From NCBI RefSeq assembly GCF_003403035.1, contig NZ_QURN01000001.1, forward strand, positions 186,001 to 250,000: a stretch of 64,000 bases of DNA, written 5' to 3'. The position numbers and the translations under genes are program-made. The notes under the pieces are model-generated. The model was not told the DNA's origin. It was given only the letters and a program-made list of their open reading frames with translations, and searched no databases. The stretch's first letter is position 1. The number at the start of each line of letters is the position of its first letter. The stretch is from Mesorhizobium denitrificans. Lineage in GTDB: Bacteria > Pseudomonadota > Alphaproteobacteria > Rhizobiales > Rhizobiaceae. Shown piece by piece: positions 35,481 to 45,261 of the stretch.

Positions 35481-35867
35481 ATGGGACAGATATTTTCGAT
35501 ATTATGGGGCGAGCGATCGCTGCCCTTTACCTACTGGATATGCTATATAGGCGGGACCATTCTCGCTCTTACAGGCATATATGGGCTTGCTGGGCTTGCG
35601 GGCTCTTTCGGAAGTGCTTCCACGGTCAAATGGGTGTTGTTCCTGAGCGTGAGCTGGGGACTTTTCGTGACCTATTTCGTAGGCACGGCGGTTGTGCTGA
35701 GCGCGATGAACCGGAAAGAGCAGGACGTTTGGTCGCTCCTCGCAATTGCTACAGTTGGATCGATTGCGCTGTACAGCACATACGACATCATCCGCAAAGA
35801 CGGGCACAATCCGGAGATGACGCAGGAGCAGCTCCTGCGGGAAATCAAGTCGCTTTCCAAATCTTAA
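35481..35867 (+). CDS. Small three-helix membrane protein, unknown function
   Basis: A 128-residue protein with three clear membrane segments: TYWICYIGGTILALTGIYGL (about residues 17–36), WVLFLSVSWGLFVTYFVGTA (about 50–69) and LLAIATVGSIALYSTYDII (about 85–104). A charged cytoplasmic tail follows. I do not recognise the family. AGGTGAGGC stands just before the ATG, so it is a real gene. It converges on the acyltransferase gene with 18 bases between. Confidence 0.75.
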   Translation: MGQIFSILWGERSLPFTYWICYIGGTILALTGIYGLAGLAGSFGSASTVKWVLFLSVSWGLFVTYFVGTAVVLSAMNRKEQDVWSLLAIATVGSIALYSTYDIIRKDGHNPEMTQEQLLREIKSLSKS

Positions 35868-35885
35868 GCGCCAAGCATTTCCGCT

Positions 35886-37028
35886 TTAGCTGAGAGACTG
35901 GACCTGCGAATTGGGATGTGAAGCTTGCTTCTCGTGCTGACTGATTTGCCGGCCAACGAAGCTGAAATTTTTCCGCAGTGTCAGGATCGGCTTTTCAATC
36001 CAATGCCATGAAAATGCGGCAAGGCAGCTCACGGTCAGTATGGCGGCAATGAAATTGGCGCCCCAACCATGCGCGGGCATGGACGCAACGATAGCCTGCT
36101 GGATCGGATAGCCATACAGATAGATTCCGTAGGAATAATCGCCGGTCGAGTAGAACGGCACAGGCGGAATTTTGCACAGCCCGACGAACAAGGTGATGTA
36201 GGTGAACGGCAGGCACATCACGAGGTTCAGGAAGCCGCTGCTGCGCCATTCCGTATTGCCAACAACCGCGATCAGGACAGCAAAGATGACCGCCGCGCCG
36301 AACAATGTTGCACTCATCGGTATGCGGTGGCGGTAGACATAGGCAAGCGATCCGAGCACGAAGCATTGAAACGCAAGCGTGCCGCGCCCGAAAAAGAGCG
36401 AGTCCGCAATCTTGGGGAGATTGTCCCGCAAGCCGATCAGTTCAAGCACCAGCGGAATGGTGACGTAGATCAGAAAGGCGGCAATGATCAATTTGGGACG
36501 CTTGAGCAGACCAAATATGATGAAGGCCGCCATGATTGCGTAGCACAGAATCTCGTACGGAATTGTCCAGAGCGAAAGATTGACGATACCCGCGGATTCA
36601 TTGTGCAGAAAAACGCCGGGTAGATCGTATTGGATCAAGCCGATGATGTTGAGGAAGTACTGGAAGAAATCCTTGCTGGTGAAATAGTCGAACAAGCTGA
36701 ATTGCGTGAAGATCGGCCCGAGGATGAGCGCGGAAACCGTGATTTCGACGGCCAGCGCCGGAACGATGCGAAGGCTGCGGTTCAACAGGAAATTCGGCAG
36801 GGAGAGCCGCAGCGCACTTCCACTGATCAGAAATCCGCTGAGCGCGAAGAACATCGGCACCAGCCCATAGACGGTCAGCCATAGCGGCGTCTGTTCAATC
36901 AGATCAAGCCGGCCAACGACGACGATGCTGTGAAAGGCGAGGATCGACGTGGCGAGCGCCAGCCTGACAAAATCGAACCCGGCTCCCAAGCCTCGGCTCG
37001 CGTCCAAAACGCTTCCAATGGTCCGCAT
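35886..37028 (-). CDS. Acyltransferase 3 (OafA/YrhL type) membrane protein
   Basis: A 380-residue integral membrane O-acyltransferase with about 10 membrane segments. The N terminus GAGFDFVRLALATSILAFHS holds the conserved arginine and histidine of the family. YSYGIYLYGYPIQQAIV and the closing WHWIEKPILTLRK are also typical. Members acetylate O-antigen, peptidoglycan or exopolysaccharide. The open frame runs much further up, but ATG 37028 has AGGAGAAG before it. It has no polysaccharide genes next to it, so its target cannot be named. Confidence 0.9.
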   Translation of the reverse strand: MRTIGSVLDASRGLGAGFDFVRLALATSILAFHSIVVVGRLDLIEQTPLWLTVYGLVPMFFALSGFLISGSALRLSLPNFLLNRSLRIVPALAVEITVSALILGPIFTQFSLFDYFTSKDFFQYFLNIIGLIQYDLPGVFLHNESAGIVNLSLWTIPYEILCYAIMAAFIIFGLLKRPKLIIAAFLIYVTIPLVLELIGLRDNLPKIADSLFFGRGTLAFQCFVLGSLAYVYRHRIPMSATLFGAAVIFAVLIAVVGNTEWRSSGFLNLVMCLPFTYITLFVGLCKIPPVPFYSTGDYSYGIYLYGYPIQQAIVASMPAHGWGANFIAAILTVSCLAAFSWHWIEKPILTLRKNFSFVGRQISQHEKQASHPNSQVQSLS

Positions 37029-37147
37029 GCGAGACTTCTCCTGGGGCAAGAGCAATCGGCGGTGTGCGTTGTGCAGGCATTGGATATGAATAGTTATGGC
37101 ATTGCAACAAAAAATTGCTGCGATGCAGCAATGTTTGCGCCCCCGAA

Positions 37148-38218
37148 TTACTGACCTGGTGAGGTTCCAGAAACTTGATCTCTGGTTTGAGGCTGGTTGC
37201 CGAATAGCTGGCTGACCCATTCGCTGGACGGATGCTGAGCGCAGAATGACAGTATCGCGATGCTGATCGGAACGCCTATGAACGCACCGAAAATTCCCCA
37301 CAGATATGACCAGAAGAATACCGAAAAGAGCACGATGATGGGGGACATCGAAAGCGCGCTGCCCGAAACGCGAGGCTCGATATAGCTGCCGATCACGGAC
37401 TGAATGATATTGAAGCAGAGAAAGATCGCCAGCACGGCTCCCCAACTGTCGAATTGTGTGGCGGCAAATAGGGTGGGGAACACCGTCGCAAGGAAGGGAC
37501 CAAGGAACGGAATATAATTCAGTACGAACGCGATGAAGCCCCATTCCTCGGCGAGCGACAGCCCGACAGCGCGCGCAAAAAGCCAGACGAGCAGGCCGGT
37601 GAGTACGCTCATCGCAGTGCGCACCAGAACATAGCGCCTCAGCTTTTGCGATGTCAGCTTGCTGCCTTCCAGCAGAACGCGGGCCGTAACGCGATTGCGC
37701 AGGCCTGCGATGCGTCGTGACATGTCGCCAACTTCCATCAAGCCAAGCAGCACATAGACCAGCGTCACGAACCAGAAGGTGAAAGTGGTATTCAGGCGGC
37801 CGGTGAGATTTTGCAGAGTGCGCAACGCCCAGGTGACGCTGAAATTATCCGCCCACAAAACGTCAACGGCAATGCCGCGGCCTTCAAGCCAGACGCGCAA
37901 TTGGTCGTAGAGTTGCTGGAAACGCGCGGCATCGGCAAACATCCACCGGCCCACGCGGCCGAACGCCCAGCCTACCAGCGTTACGAAACCGAATAGTACG
38001 ATCACGACAGCCGCGAATGTGATGACGAACGCGAGGGCTTTTGGCATGACCGCCTGGAGACGCTCCTGCATCGGCCAGGCAAGTGCGATGATGAAAAGCC
38101 CGAAGGCCAGCGGCGCGAAAACTGACGCGCCAAGCCACATCATCGCGACCACAAGGGTAGCCGCAATCAGAACCAGCATTGCGGTCGTCAGATTGCTGGT
38201 TCCAGCCCGTATGTCCAT
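37148..38218 (-). CDS. AI-2E family transporter (UPF0118/PerM-like)
   Basis: A 356-residue membrane protein with about 7–8 membrane segments, in the family first linked to autoinducer-2 export. The C-terminal block FVLNYIPFLGPFLATVFPTL, then IEPRVSGSALSMSPIIVLFS and WGIFGAFIGVPISIAI, is diagnostic. Members include Na+/H+ antiporters as well as putative exporters, so the substrate is unknown. It stands alone, 119 bases upstream of the acyltransferase start. Confidence 0.92.
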   Translation of the reverse strand: MDIRAGTSNLTTAMLVLIAATLVVAMMWLGASVFAPLAFGLFIIALAWPMQERLQAVMPKALAFVITFAAVVIVLFGFVTLVGWAFGRVGRWMFADAARFQQLYDQLRVWLEGRGIAVDVLWADNFSVTWALRTLQNLTGRLNTTFTFWFVTLVYVLLGLMEVGDMSRRIAGLRNRVTARVLLEGSKLTSQKLRRYVLVRTAMSVLTGLLVWLFARAVGLSLAEEWGFIAFVLNYIPFLGPFLATVFPTLFAATQFDSWGAVLAIFLCFNIIQSVIGSYIEPRVSGSALSMSPIIVLFSVFFWSYLWGIFGAFIGVPISIAILSFCAQHPSSEWVSQLFGNQPQTRDQVSGTSPGQ

Positions 38219-38388
38219 TCGCGTTTCGTTTCGACCCTAAAAGCGTGTTCGTGTGTATTGCACCATCCTTCATGGTGACCGCAAGATTCTTTCCGGGGTA
38301 TTCCAGCGGCTGCGCATCTATTTGGCGAGCACGCGGGATACACGCGACGCCGGCTCCGATACGGCGCGGCGTCGAATGCACGGGCGAA

Positions 38389-38736
38389 CTAGATCGCGCA
38401 GATTTCCGAGCGCGTTAGAAAGCGCAGTTCCCGGCCATTGTCGAGTGAGAACATGCCGCCGCGACCGGGAATGACATCGATGATAAGATCGGTGTGCTTC
38501 CATACCTCGTATTGCGATGCGCTGATGTAAAAAGGTGTTTCACCGATCAGCCCAAGCAGGACATCGCGTTCCCCCACGACGAAGTCGCCCCGCGGATAAC
38601 ACATAGGCGATGAGCCATCGCAGCAGCCGCCCGACTGGTGAAACATGACCGGGCCGTGGTCGGCTATGATCGCGTCGAGAAGACTGATTGCTTGCGGGGT
38701 AGCGGATACTTTTCCAAGTGAGGCGTTGTCGGCCAT
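38389..38736 (-). CDS. DUF779 protein, partner of aldehyde dehydrogenase
   Basis: A 115-residue protein of DUF779 with the cysteine-rich signature FHQSGGCCDGSSPMCYPRGD. It is commonly found directly beside an aldehyde dehydrogenase of the ExaC/AldB type, as here, and may assist it; its biochemical role is not known. Two in-frame ATGs exist. I chose 38736 because GGAGGAG stands 6 bases before it, whereas the ATG at 38742 touches that site directly. It is probably cotranscribed with the dehydrogenase. Confidence 0.9.
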   Translation of the reverse strand: MADNASLGKVSATPQAISLLDAIIADHGPVMFHQSGGCCDGSSPMCYPRGDFVVGERDVLLGLIGETPFYISASQYEVWKHTDLIIDVIPGRGGMFSLDNGRELRFLTRSEICAI

Positions 38737-38797
38737 TTGCATCTCCTCCGTAAGTGGACGGCGCAGCCAATCTGCGCCGTCCATGCCTTGGGAGGCG

Positions 38798-40315
<1,518 letters not shown>

Positions 40316-40406
40316 GGAATCCTCCCAGAATCGACGCCGGGATTGGCGCGTGCGGAGAAAATGCCAAGGCGGGATATGAAGTCACCCCGTGCGGGTTCGA
40401 CGAGTG

Positions 40407-40434
40407 GACAAAACTGTCTCAAAACTGCGACAGT
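40407..40434. promoter_or_regulatory. Candidate activator site upstream of the aldehyde dehydrogenase
   Basis: The dyad ACTGTC (40413–40418) and GACAGT (40429–40434), which contains TGTCTC-N6-GCGACA, lies about 100 bases before the aldehyde dehydrogenase start; a further GACA at 40407 may form a second half site. Such TGTC/GACA dyads are bound by Fis-type helix-turn-helix regulators of the AcoR class. It is therefore a candidate site for the regulator encoded next door. Confidence 0.45.
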
Positions 40435-40448
40435 CGTGCGTGGTATTC

Positions 40449-41393
40449 TTACAAATCGTGCTTCGCGACCTTACGGTGCAGGGTAGCGCGGGAGATGCCC
40501 AAGGCGCGCGCGGCAGATGAAATATTCCCCCCGGAAGCCGCCAGAGCCTGCTGCAAAGCGCTTCGCTCGGCATCGTTTAGCGAGGGCGAGGCACCTTGCG
40601 CGAAGCCGAAATACTCGCTCGCAGGGCGGGGAACAATCGCTTCGCCCTGCGGCACGCCAAACGCTATTCGAGCACTATTGGAAACGCCGACGACCAGATC
40701 ATCCTTGTCGACAGCAAGCAGCGCTGATGGCGATGATTCGTGAATAGGCGCAAGCACAACGCGAGCATAGGGGAATGATTGCCTGAACCCGTCGGCCTCA
40801 ATGCGCTTGGCTGCATCGCCTACTGCGATCTGGATGAGATTGAGAAAACCCTCCGTGAGATCAGCCCGGCACGAGGAAACGTCAAGCACCGCAGCGAGAT
40901 TTCCGTGATGGTCGAAGATTGGCGCTGTGGTGCAGGACATCAGCGTATTGCGGGAAAAGAAATGCTGGTCGCGGTGAATCGTTACGAGGCGCTTTTCGAC
41001 AGCGCATGTGCCGATGCCGTTGGTGCCTTCGGCCTGCTCGCTCCAGATGTTGCCGGTCCAAAGACCCCAATCCTCAAATGTTGCGTCGTCCGCATGCGCG
41101 CCTCTGCGCTCTATGGGAACACCTTCGGCATTCGCCAGAAGTACGCAACACCCGACTCCGCCAACGGCGAGATAGAGCCGGTCGAGCGTGCCTTTGGCGG
41201 CATATGCAAGTGGCTCAACTTTCTCACGAGCATGGCGAAACTCAGAGTCTGTCAGGCGGCGCGGCTGCCTGCGTTCCGACGGGTCGAGATGGTGCAAGGC
41301 AGATGATCGCCGCCAGGAAGCAACAAGCGCAGAGCGCACAGCGTCGCTCGAATGCACCGCGGCATTGATCCGATCGGCATGATGGTCTGTCAT
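40449..41393 (-). CDS. AcoR-like regulator lacking the AAA+ domain
   Basis: A 314-residue regulator. The N-terminal half is AcoR-like with a GAF domain (about residues 60–210): LYLAVGGVGCCVLLANAEGV, then the hallmark EQAEGTNGIGTCAVEKRLVT, then FDHHGNLAAVLDVSS. The C terminus is a Fis-type helix-turn-helix (GGNISSAARALGISRATLHR). The sigma-54-interacting AAA+ domain with its Walker motifs and GAFTGA loop is missing, and the two halves are joined by about 80 residues. GGAGGAG precedes ATG 41393. It is upstream of the aldehyde dehydrogenase. Confidence 0.87.
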   Translation of the reverse strand: MTDHHADRINAAVHSSDAVRSALVASWRRSSALHHLDPSERRQPRRLTDSEFRHAREKVEPLAYAAKGTLDRLYLAVGGVGCCVLLANAEGVPIERRGAHADDATFEDWGLWTGNIWSEQAEGTNGIGTCAVEKRLVTIHRDQHFFSRNTLMSCTTAPIFDHHGNLAAVLDVSSCRADLTEGFLNLIQIAVGDAAKRIEADGFRQSFPYARVVLAPIHESSPSALLAVDKDDLVVGVSNSARIAFGVPQGEAIVPRPASEYFGFAQGASPSLNDAERSALQQALAASGGNISSAARALGISRATLHRKVAKHDL

Positions 41394-41410
41394 GGGCTCC
41401 TCCACCCAAG

Positions 41411-41434
41411 GGCATGGCATATTTATGCCATGCC
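41411..41434. promoter_or_regulatory. 24-bp perfect palindrome before the AcoR-like gene
   Basis: Arms of 11 bases, GGCATGGCATA and TATGCCATGCC, are separated by only TT. It begins 18 bases upstream of the AcoR-like start codon. The two-base centre is too tight for an RNA hairpin loop, so it reads better as a DNA operator for a dimeric regulator, perhaps the AcoR-like protein itself. The binding protein is not known. Confidence 0.5.
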
Positions 41435-41529
41435 GCCATTCCATTAATCCTTGCGATAGCCCGTTTTGGCGGGCGTTTCTGTGCTACTTTCTGATAGTGT
41501 CGAAATTCGCGGCAATATTCAGCATATGG

Positions 41530-41555
41530 CCGTTCTACTGGAATGAATATAACGG
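41530..41555. promoter_or_regulatory. Candidate ModE-like molybdate box before the Mop gene
   Basis: CCGTTCTACTG (41530–41540) and GAATATAACGG (41545–41555) form an imperfect inverted repeat, matching at 8 of 11 positions, with the half-site TATAACG exact on one side. This resembles ModE boxes, which regulate molybdate genes. The site lies 66 bases before the start of a Mop-type molybdate-binding protein. Identification is by resemblance only. Confidence 0.45.
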
Positions 41556-41621
41556 TTCAAACTCAAAGCGTCTATCCTTGAGGATAAATCGCCCAGAGCG
41601 AGCAATGAGAAAGGCAAGGCA

Positions 41622-41831
41622 GTGAAAATCAGTGCAAGAAATACGTTGAAGGGTAAGATCACCGAGGTTGTGAAGGGCGCAACGACTGCTCATGTCAAAA
41701 TCGACATCGGGGGCGGAACAATCGTGACCGCATCGATCACCAATGCGGCGGTCGACGAGTTGAAGCTCGCGGTGGGCGGAACAGCTTACGCCGTGGTCAA
41801 GGCATCCGACGTGATGGTTGCGGTCGACTAG
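41622..41831 (+). CDS. Molybdenum-pterin-binding (Mop/TOBE) protein
   Basis: A 69-residue single-domain molbindin. It begins KISARNTLKGKITEVVKGAT and includes HVKIDIGGGTIVTASITNAA, then GGTAYAVVKASDVMVAVD, the Mop domain that binds molybdate or tungstate as a hexamer and stores it in the cytoplasm. The start is GTG with AAGGC upstream. It ends 15 bases from the convergent dehydrogenase gene. No molybdate transporter lies in the window. Confidence 0.92.
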   Translation: MKISARNTLKGKITEVVKGATTAHVKIDIGGGTIVTASITNAAVDELKLAVGGTAYAVVKASDVMVAVD

Positions 41832-41846
41832 ACCTATCCAGGACGA

Positions 41847-42920
41847 CTATGTGTTGGACGAATAAATCGCGTCGATCACCGAGCTTGTGACTTCCGCTGT
41901 CGTCGCTGTGCCGCCAATGTCCGGCGTTAAAACGCCGGCCTTGGTCACGCGTTCGACAGCAGACATCAGCCGGGCTGCCGCTTCTTTTTCTCCAAGATGA
42001 TCGAGCAACATCGAGGCGGTCCAGAACGACGCGATCGGGTTAGCAATTCCCTTGCCTGTTATGTCGAATGCAGAACCGTGGATTGGCTCGAACATGGACG
42101 GGAAGCGCCGCTGCGGGTCGATATTGGCCGTAGGCGCGACGCCCAAACTGCCAGCAAGCGCGCCCGCCAGATCCGACAGAATGTCCGCGTGGAGGTTTGT
42201 CGCAACGATAGTGTCCAGGCTTTCGGGTTTCAGGGTCATGCGCACTGTCATCGCATCGACCAGCATCTTGTCCCATTCAACGTCCGGAAATTCGGCTGCG
42301 ACTTCTGCCGCGATTTCGTCCCACATCACCATGCCGTGACGCTGTGCGTTTGATTTTGTCACAACCGTGAGAAACTTGCGCGGACGAGACTGTGCGATCT
42401 GGAACGCGTAACGCATTATCCGCGTGACGCCGACACGCGTGAATATAGCGACCTCGGTGCCAACTTCTTCCGGCAGGCCGCGATGCGCGCGCCCGCCATT
42501 GCCGGAATATTCGCCCTCGGAGTTTTCGCGCACGATCACCCAATCCAGGTCGCCGGGTTTGCAGTTGCGCAGTGGTGGCGTGATGCCGGGTAGAATTTTG
42601 GTTGGGCGGACATTCGCGTACTGGTCGAAGCCCTGACAAATGGGAAGTCGCAGCCCCCACAGTGTGATGTGGTCCGGAACATCCGGCGCACCGACTGCGC
42701 CGAAATATATGGCATCGAACGGCTGCAATTGCTTCAGGCCGTCCTCGGGCATCATGACGCCGTTTTTCTTGTAGTAGTCGGATCCCCAATCGAAATGGGT
42801 GACATTGATCGTCAAATCGCCTGCGCGTTTTTCGATGGCCTTGAGAACTTCGCAACCGGCCGAGATGACTTCCGGTCCAATTCCGTCTGCCGGTATCGCT
42901 GCAATCGAATAAGCGCGCAT
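41847..42920 (-). CDS. Isopropylmalate/tartrate dehydrogenase family enzyme (copy 1)
   Basis: A 357-residue decarboxylating beta-hydroxyacid dehydrogenase. It has IAAIPADGIGPEVI at the N terminus, the active-site block VIVRENSEGEYSG, metal-site region NLHADILSDLAGALAG, and cofactor motif MFEPIHGSAFDITGKGIANP. It is of the TtuC/tartrate dehydrogenase type rather than LeuB, judged by GVMMPEDGLKQLQPFDAIYF. The reaction is likely NAD-dependent oxidation (with or without decarboxylation) of a malate-like acid. AGGAAGC precedes ATG 42920. It is divergent from an ABC importer across a TGTTGACA site. Confidence 0.88.
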   Translation of the reverse strand: MRAYSIAAIPADGIGPEVISAGCEVLKAIEKRAGDLTINVTHFDWGSDYYKKNGVMMPEDGLKQLQPFDAIYFGAVGAPDVPDHITLWGLRLPICQGFDQYANVRPTKILPGITPPLRNCKPGDLDWVIVRENSEGEYSGNGGRAHRGLPEEVGTEVAIFTRVGVTRIMRYAFQIAQSRPRKFLTVVTKSNAQRHGMVMWDEIAAEVAAEFPDVEWDKMLVDAMTVRMTLKPESLDTIVATNLHADILSDLAGALAGSLGVAPTANIDPQRRFPSMFEPIHGSAFDITGKGIANPIASFWTASMLLDHLGEKEAAARLMSAVERVTKAGVLTPDIGGTATTAEVTSSVIDAIYSSNT

Positions 42921-43025
42921 TGAGCTTCCTTTCATCGAGTGGCCAGAGCGACGGTTAGAGGCTCGCGCTCGGACTGCAATTTCGCAAGCTTCATAATGCT
43001 AGCTCACAAAATCGTAAACAGAAAT

Positions 43026-43036
43026 CTGTTGACAAT
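43026..43036. promoter_or_regulatory. Operator site A of the organic-acid cluster (TGTTGACA core)
   Basis: CTGTTGACAAT carries the TGTTGACA core found at three other intergenic sites in this cluster. Here only the right arm (ACAAT) matches fully, so it is the weakest copy; an overlapping dyad AACAG-AAAT-CTGTT occupies 43017–43030. It lies between the divergent dehydrogenase copy 1 and the ABC importer. A GntR/FCD repressor is the likely ligand. Confidence 0.5.
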
Positions 43037-43115
43037 CTACAATTCGAACCTTAGCCATTTGAGCGATCAAAAGATGCATGTCGAGACGCACCGTTTTTGT
43101 GCGTCGGGAGGTGAG

Positions 43116-44177
43116 ATGTCGTTCCTGGTCCTGTCTGATCTGGAAAAGCGCTATGGCGCGCTCACTGTTGTAAAAGGCGTCAATCTGTCGGTGGATAAGG
43201 GAAAGCTTGTCTGCCTGCTTGGCCCCTCAGGCTGCGGAAAAACGACGACGCTACGCCTGATCGCTGGCTTTGTGCCGGCGGATGGAGGCGAGATAAGGGT
43301 TGGCGACAAGGTTGTGTCCTCGCCCGCAGGCACGATGCCGCCGGAAAATCGCAACATGTCGATGATCTTCCAGAGCTACGCGCTTTGGCCGCACATGACC
43401 GTTTATCAGAATGTGGCCTATGGATTGAAACTGCGGAAGCTTCCGGCCGACGAAGTCGACAAGCGCGTGAAGGCGATCCTGGGCGTTACCCAGCTAACCC
43501 CGCTTGCGGAGCGGTATCCGGGCGAGCTTTCAGGCGGACAACAACAGCGCGTCTCGCTGGCGCGTGCCTTGGTCGTGAAGCCGGAAATCCTGCTTCTCGA
43601 CGAGCCGCTTTCCAACCTCGACGCCAATCTGCGCGAGGAAATGCGCTTCGAGATCAGGCGGCTGCACGACGAGTTTCGCTACACCACGGTCTACGTAACC
43701 CACGATCAGGCTGAGGCTATGACAACGGCGGACCTGATTGTCGTTATGAACAACGGCAAGATCGAACAATCCGGAACGCCCGAGGATATTTATGCAAGGC
43801 CGGAGACGGAATTCGTTGCTCGCTTTATCGGCGGAACGAACATTCTGACCGGCAAGGCGAAGGGCAAGAACACGGTCGATGTCGATGGCGGATTTACGCT
43901 CCAGTGCGGCAGCGGTTCGCTCGTCGAAGGTGGCAAGGGCATCGTTTCAATTCGCCATCACGACATTGAACTAAGCCCGAAGAAAAAGGTCGATGTGAAT
44001 TCGGTTCCGCGCGTTGTGAAACGGCAAATCTATCTCGGTTCGCATCGCGATTATCTGGTGGACATCAAAGGTGGGGAGACGATCCGAACCGTCGCGCCCG
44101 TTGATGTCGAAATGCCCGTTGGCAGCGAGGCGTGGTTGCACTTCCCGCCGCAGCACTGCCGCGCGCTCACGGAGTGA
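43116..44177 (+). CDS. ABC transporter ATP-binding protein, Fe3+/2-aminoethylphosphonate-type
   Basis: A 353-residue importer ATPase. Walker A is GPSGCGKTTTLRLIAGF, the signature LSGGQQQRVSLARALVV, Walker B LLLDEPLSNLDANLRE, and the switch histidine lies in YVTHDQAEAM. A C-terminal TOBE-type domain follows (about 240–353). The sequence is that of the FbpC/PotA class. The start ATG 43116 has GGGAGGTGAG before it; the frame is open further up. It is the first gene of the importer, with binding protein and fused permease following. Confidence 0.93.
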   Translation: MSFLVLSDLEKRYGALTVVKGVNLSVDKGKLVCLLGPSGCGKTTTLRLIAGFVPADGGEIRVGDKVVSSPAGTMPPENRNMSMIFQSYALWPHMTVYQNVAYGLKLRKLPADEVDKRVKAILGVTQLTPLAERYPGELSGGQQQRVSLARALVVKPEILLLDEPLSNLDANLREEMRFEIRRLHDEFRYTTVYVTHDQAEAMTTADLIVVMNNGKIEQSGTPEDIYARPETEFVARFIGGTNILTGKAKGKNTVDVDGGFTLQCGSGSLVEGGKGIVSIRHHDIELSPKKKVDVNSVPRVVKRQIYLGSHRDYLVDIKGGETIRTVAPVDVEMPVGSEAWLHFPPQHCRALTE

Positions 44178-44209
44178 TTCGCATTAGAAAATATATGGAG
44201 GAGAAGGAA

Positions 44210-45256
44210 ATGCGCAGTTTGAAATTTGCCGCTGCGGCGCTGGCAGTCAGCGTCTTTACAGTATCGGCATCGTTTGCACAGGCCCCTGCACCTTACAGTG
44301 TCAGCCCGGACCTGCTTGAAGCAGCCAAGAAAGAAGGCAAGGTCGTTTTCTACACCGCAACCGATGTCGCGGTGGCGGAAAAGCTCGCCGAATTGTTCGA
44401 GAAAGAATTTCCAGGGATAGATGTTCAGGTAGAGCGTGCCGGTTCTGAGCGCGTTTTCCAACGCGTCGGTCAGGAATATTCGTCCGGCATCCACAACGCC
44501 GACGTAACTGAAACTTCGGATGCCGTGCATTTCCTGTATTTCAAGAAGCAGGGCTGGCTCGAGCCTATGGTTCCGCAGGTCGTCGCCGACAAGTGGCCGG
44601 AAGATGAGAAGGATCCTGACGGAAACTTCGCGGCCTATCGCGCGCATCTTTCGGTGATGGCCTACCGGTCTGACCTGATGCCGGAAGCAGATGCGCCGAA
44701 GACTTGGACAGATCTTCTCGACCCCAAATATAAGGGCAAGATGGTCAAGGCGCATCCGGGCTATAGCGGCACGGTTATGACCGCGACGTTCGTACTGAGC
44801 GAACTGCTCGGCTGGGATTATTTCGAAAAGCTCGGCAAGCAGAATGTAATGCAGGTTCAGTCCTCGACCGAACCGCCGAAGAAACTCGCTCAAGGCGAAC
44901 GCGTACTTGAGGTGGACGGCAATGAATACAATGTATTCCGCCTGCAGGACGACGGCGTGCAGATCAAGATCGTTTATCCCGAAGAAGGCACCCCTCTTGC
45001 AGTTGGAAATGCTGCTGTCATGAAGCAGGCGCCGCACCCGAACGCAGCGAAAGTTTTCTATGCGTTCCTGTTCTCGCTGGAAGCACAGCAACTGAACAGC
45101 GACTTTGGCGGTCTGCGCTCCTTCCATCCTGACGTGAAGGAGAAGGCCACGAAGACTCCGCTGTCGAAAATCAAGGTTCTGCATTCTGACCCAGCGAAGC
45201 TGGAAACGCAGATTCAGACCATCAAGACCAACTACGAAAAGTATTTCGGGACCTGA
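44210..45256 (+). CDS. ABC transporter substrate-binding protein, FbpA/AfuA-like
   Basis: A 348-residue secreted binding protein with signal peptide ending near VSASFAQ. The mature part opens ISP-like (PDLLEAAKKEGKVVFYTAT) and includes LYFKKQGWLEPMVPQ, TWTDLLDPKYKGKMVKAHPG and VGNAAVMKQAPHPNAAKVFY, typical of the type II family used for Fe3+, phosphonates, thiamine or small organic acids. The paired tyrosines of ferric-binding proteins are not obvious, so an organic ligand is likely. ATG 44210 follows GGAGGAGAAGGAA directly; an earlier ATG overlaps that site. Confidence 0.9.
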   Translation: MRSLKFAAAALAVSVFTVSASFAQAPAPYSVSPDLLEAAKKEGKVVFYTATDVAVAEKLAELFEKEFPGIDVQVERAGSERVFQRVGQEYSSGIHNADVTETSDAVHFLYFKKQGWLEPMVPQVVADKWPEDEKDPDGNFAAYRAHLSVMAYRSDLMPEADAPKTWTDLLDPKYKGKMVKAHPGYSGTVMTATFVLSELLGWDYFEKLGKQNVMQVQSSTEPPKKLAQGERVLEVDGNEYNVFRLQDDGVQIKIVYPEEGTPLAVGNAAVMKQAPHPNAAKVFYAFLFSLEAQQLNSDFGGLRSFHPDVKEKATKTPLSKIKVLHSDPAKLETQIQTIKTNYEKYFGT

Positions 45257-45261
45257 TACAA

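Noticed and set aside
38345-38374. Inverted repeat CGACGCCG / CGGCGTCG after the DUF779 gene
   Set aside because: It could be a terminator for the aldehyde dehydrogenase operon, but no T-run follows on the minus strand and the spacer is 14 bases, so I did not list it.
41459-41478. GCCCG-TTTTGG-CGGGC hairpin followed by GTTT
   Set aside because: It looks like a short terminator on the plus strand, but no plus-strand gene ends before it.
41847-42920. Calling dehydrogenase copy 1 LeuB (leucine synthesis)
   Set aside because: No leuCD genes are near, the sequence is of the tartrate dehydrogenase type, and it shares the operator of a catabolic cluster.
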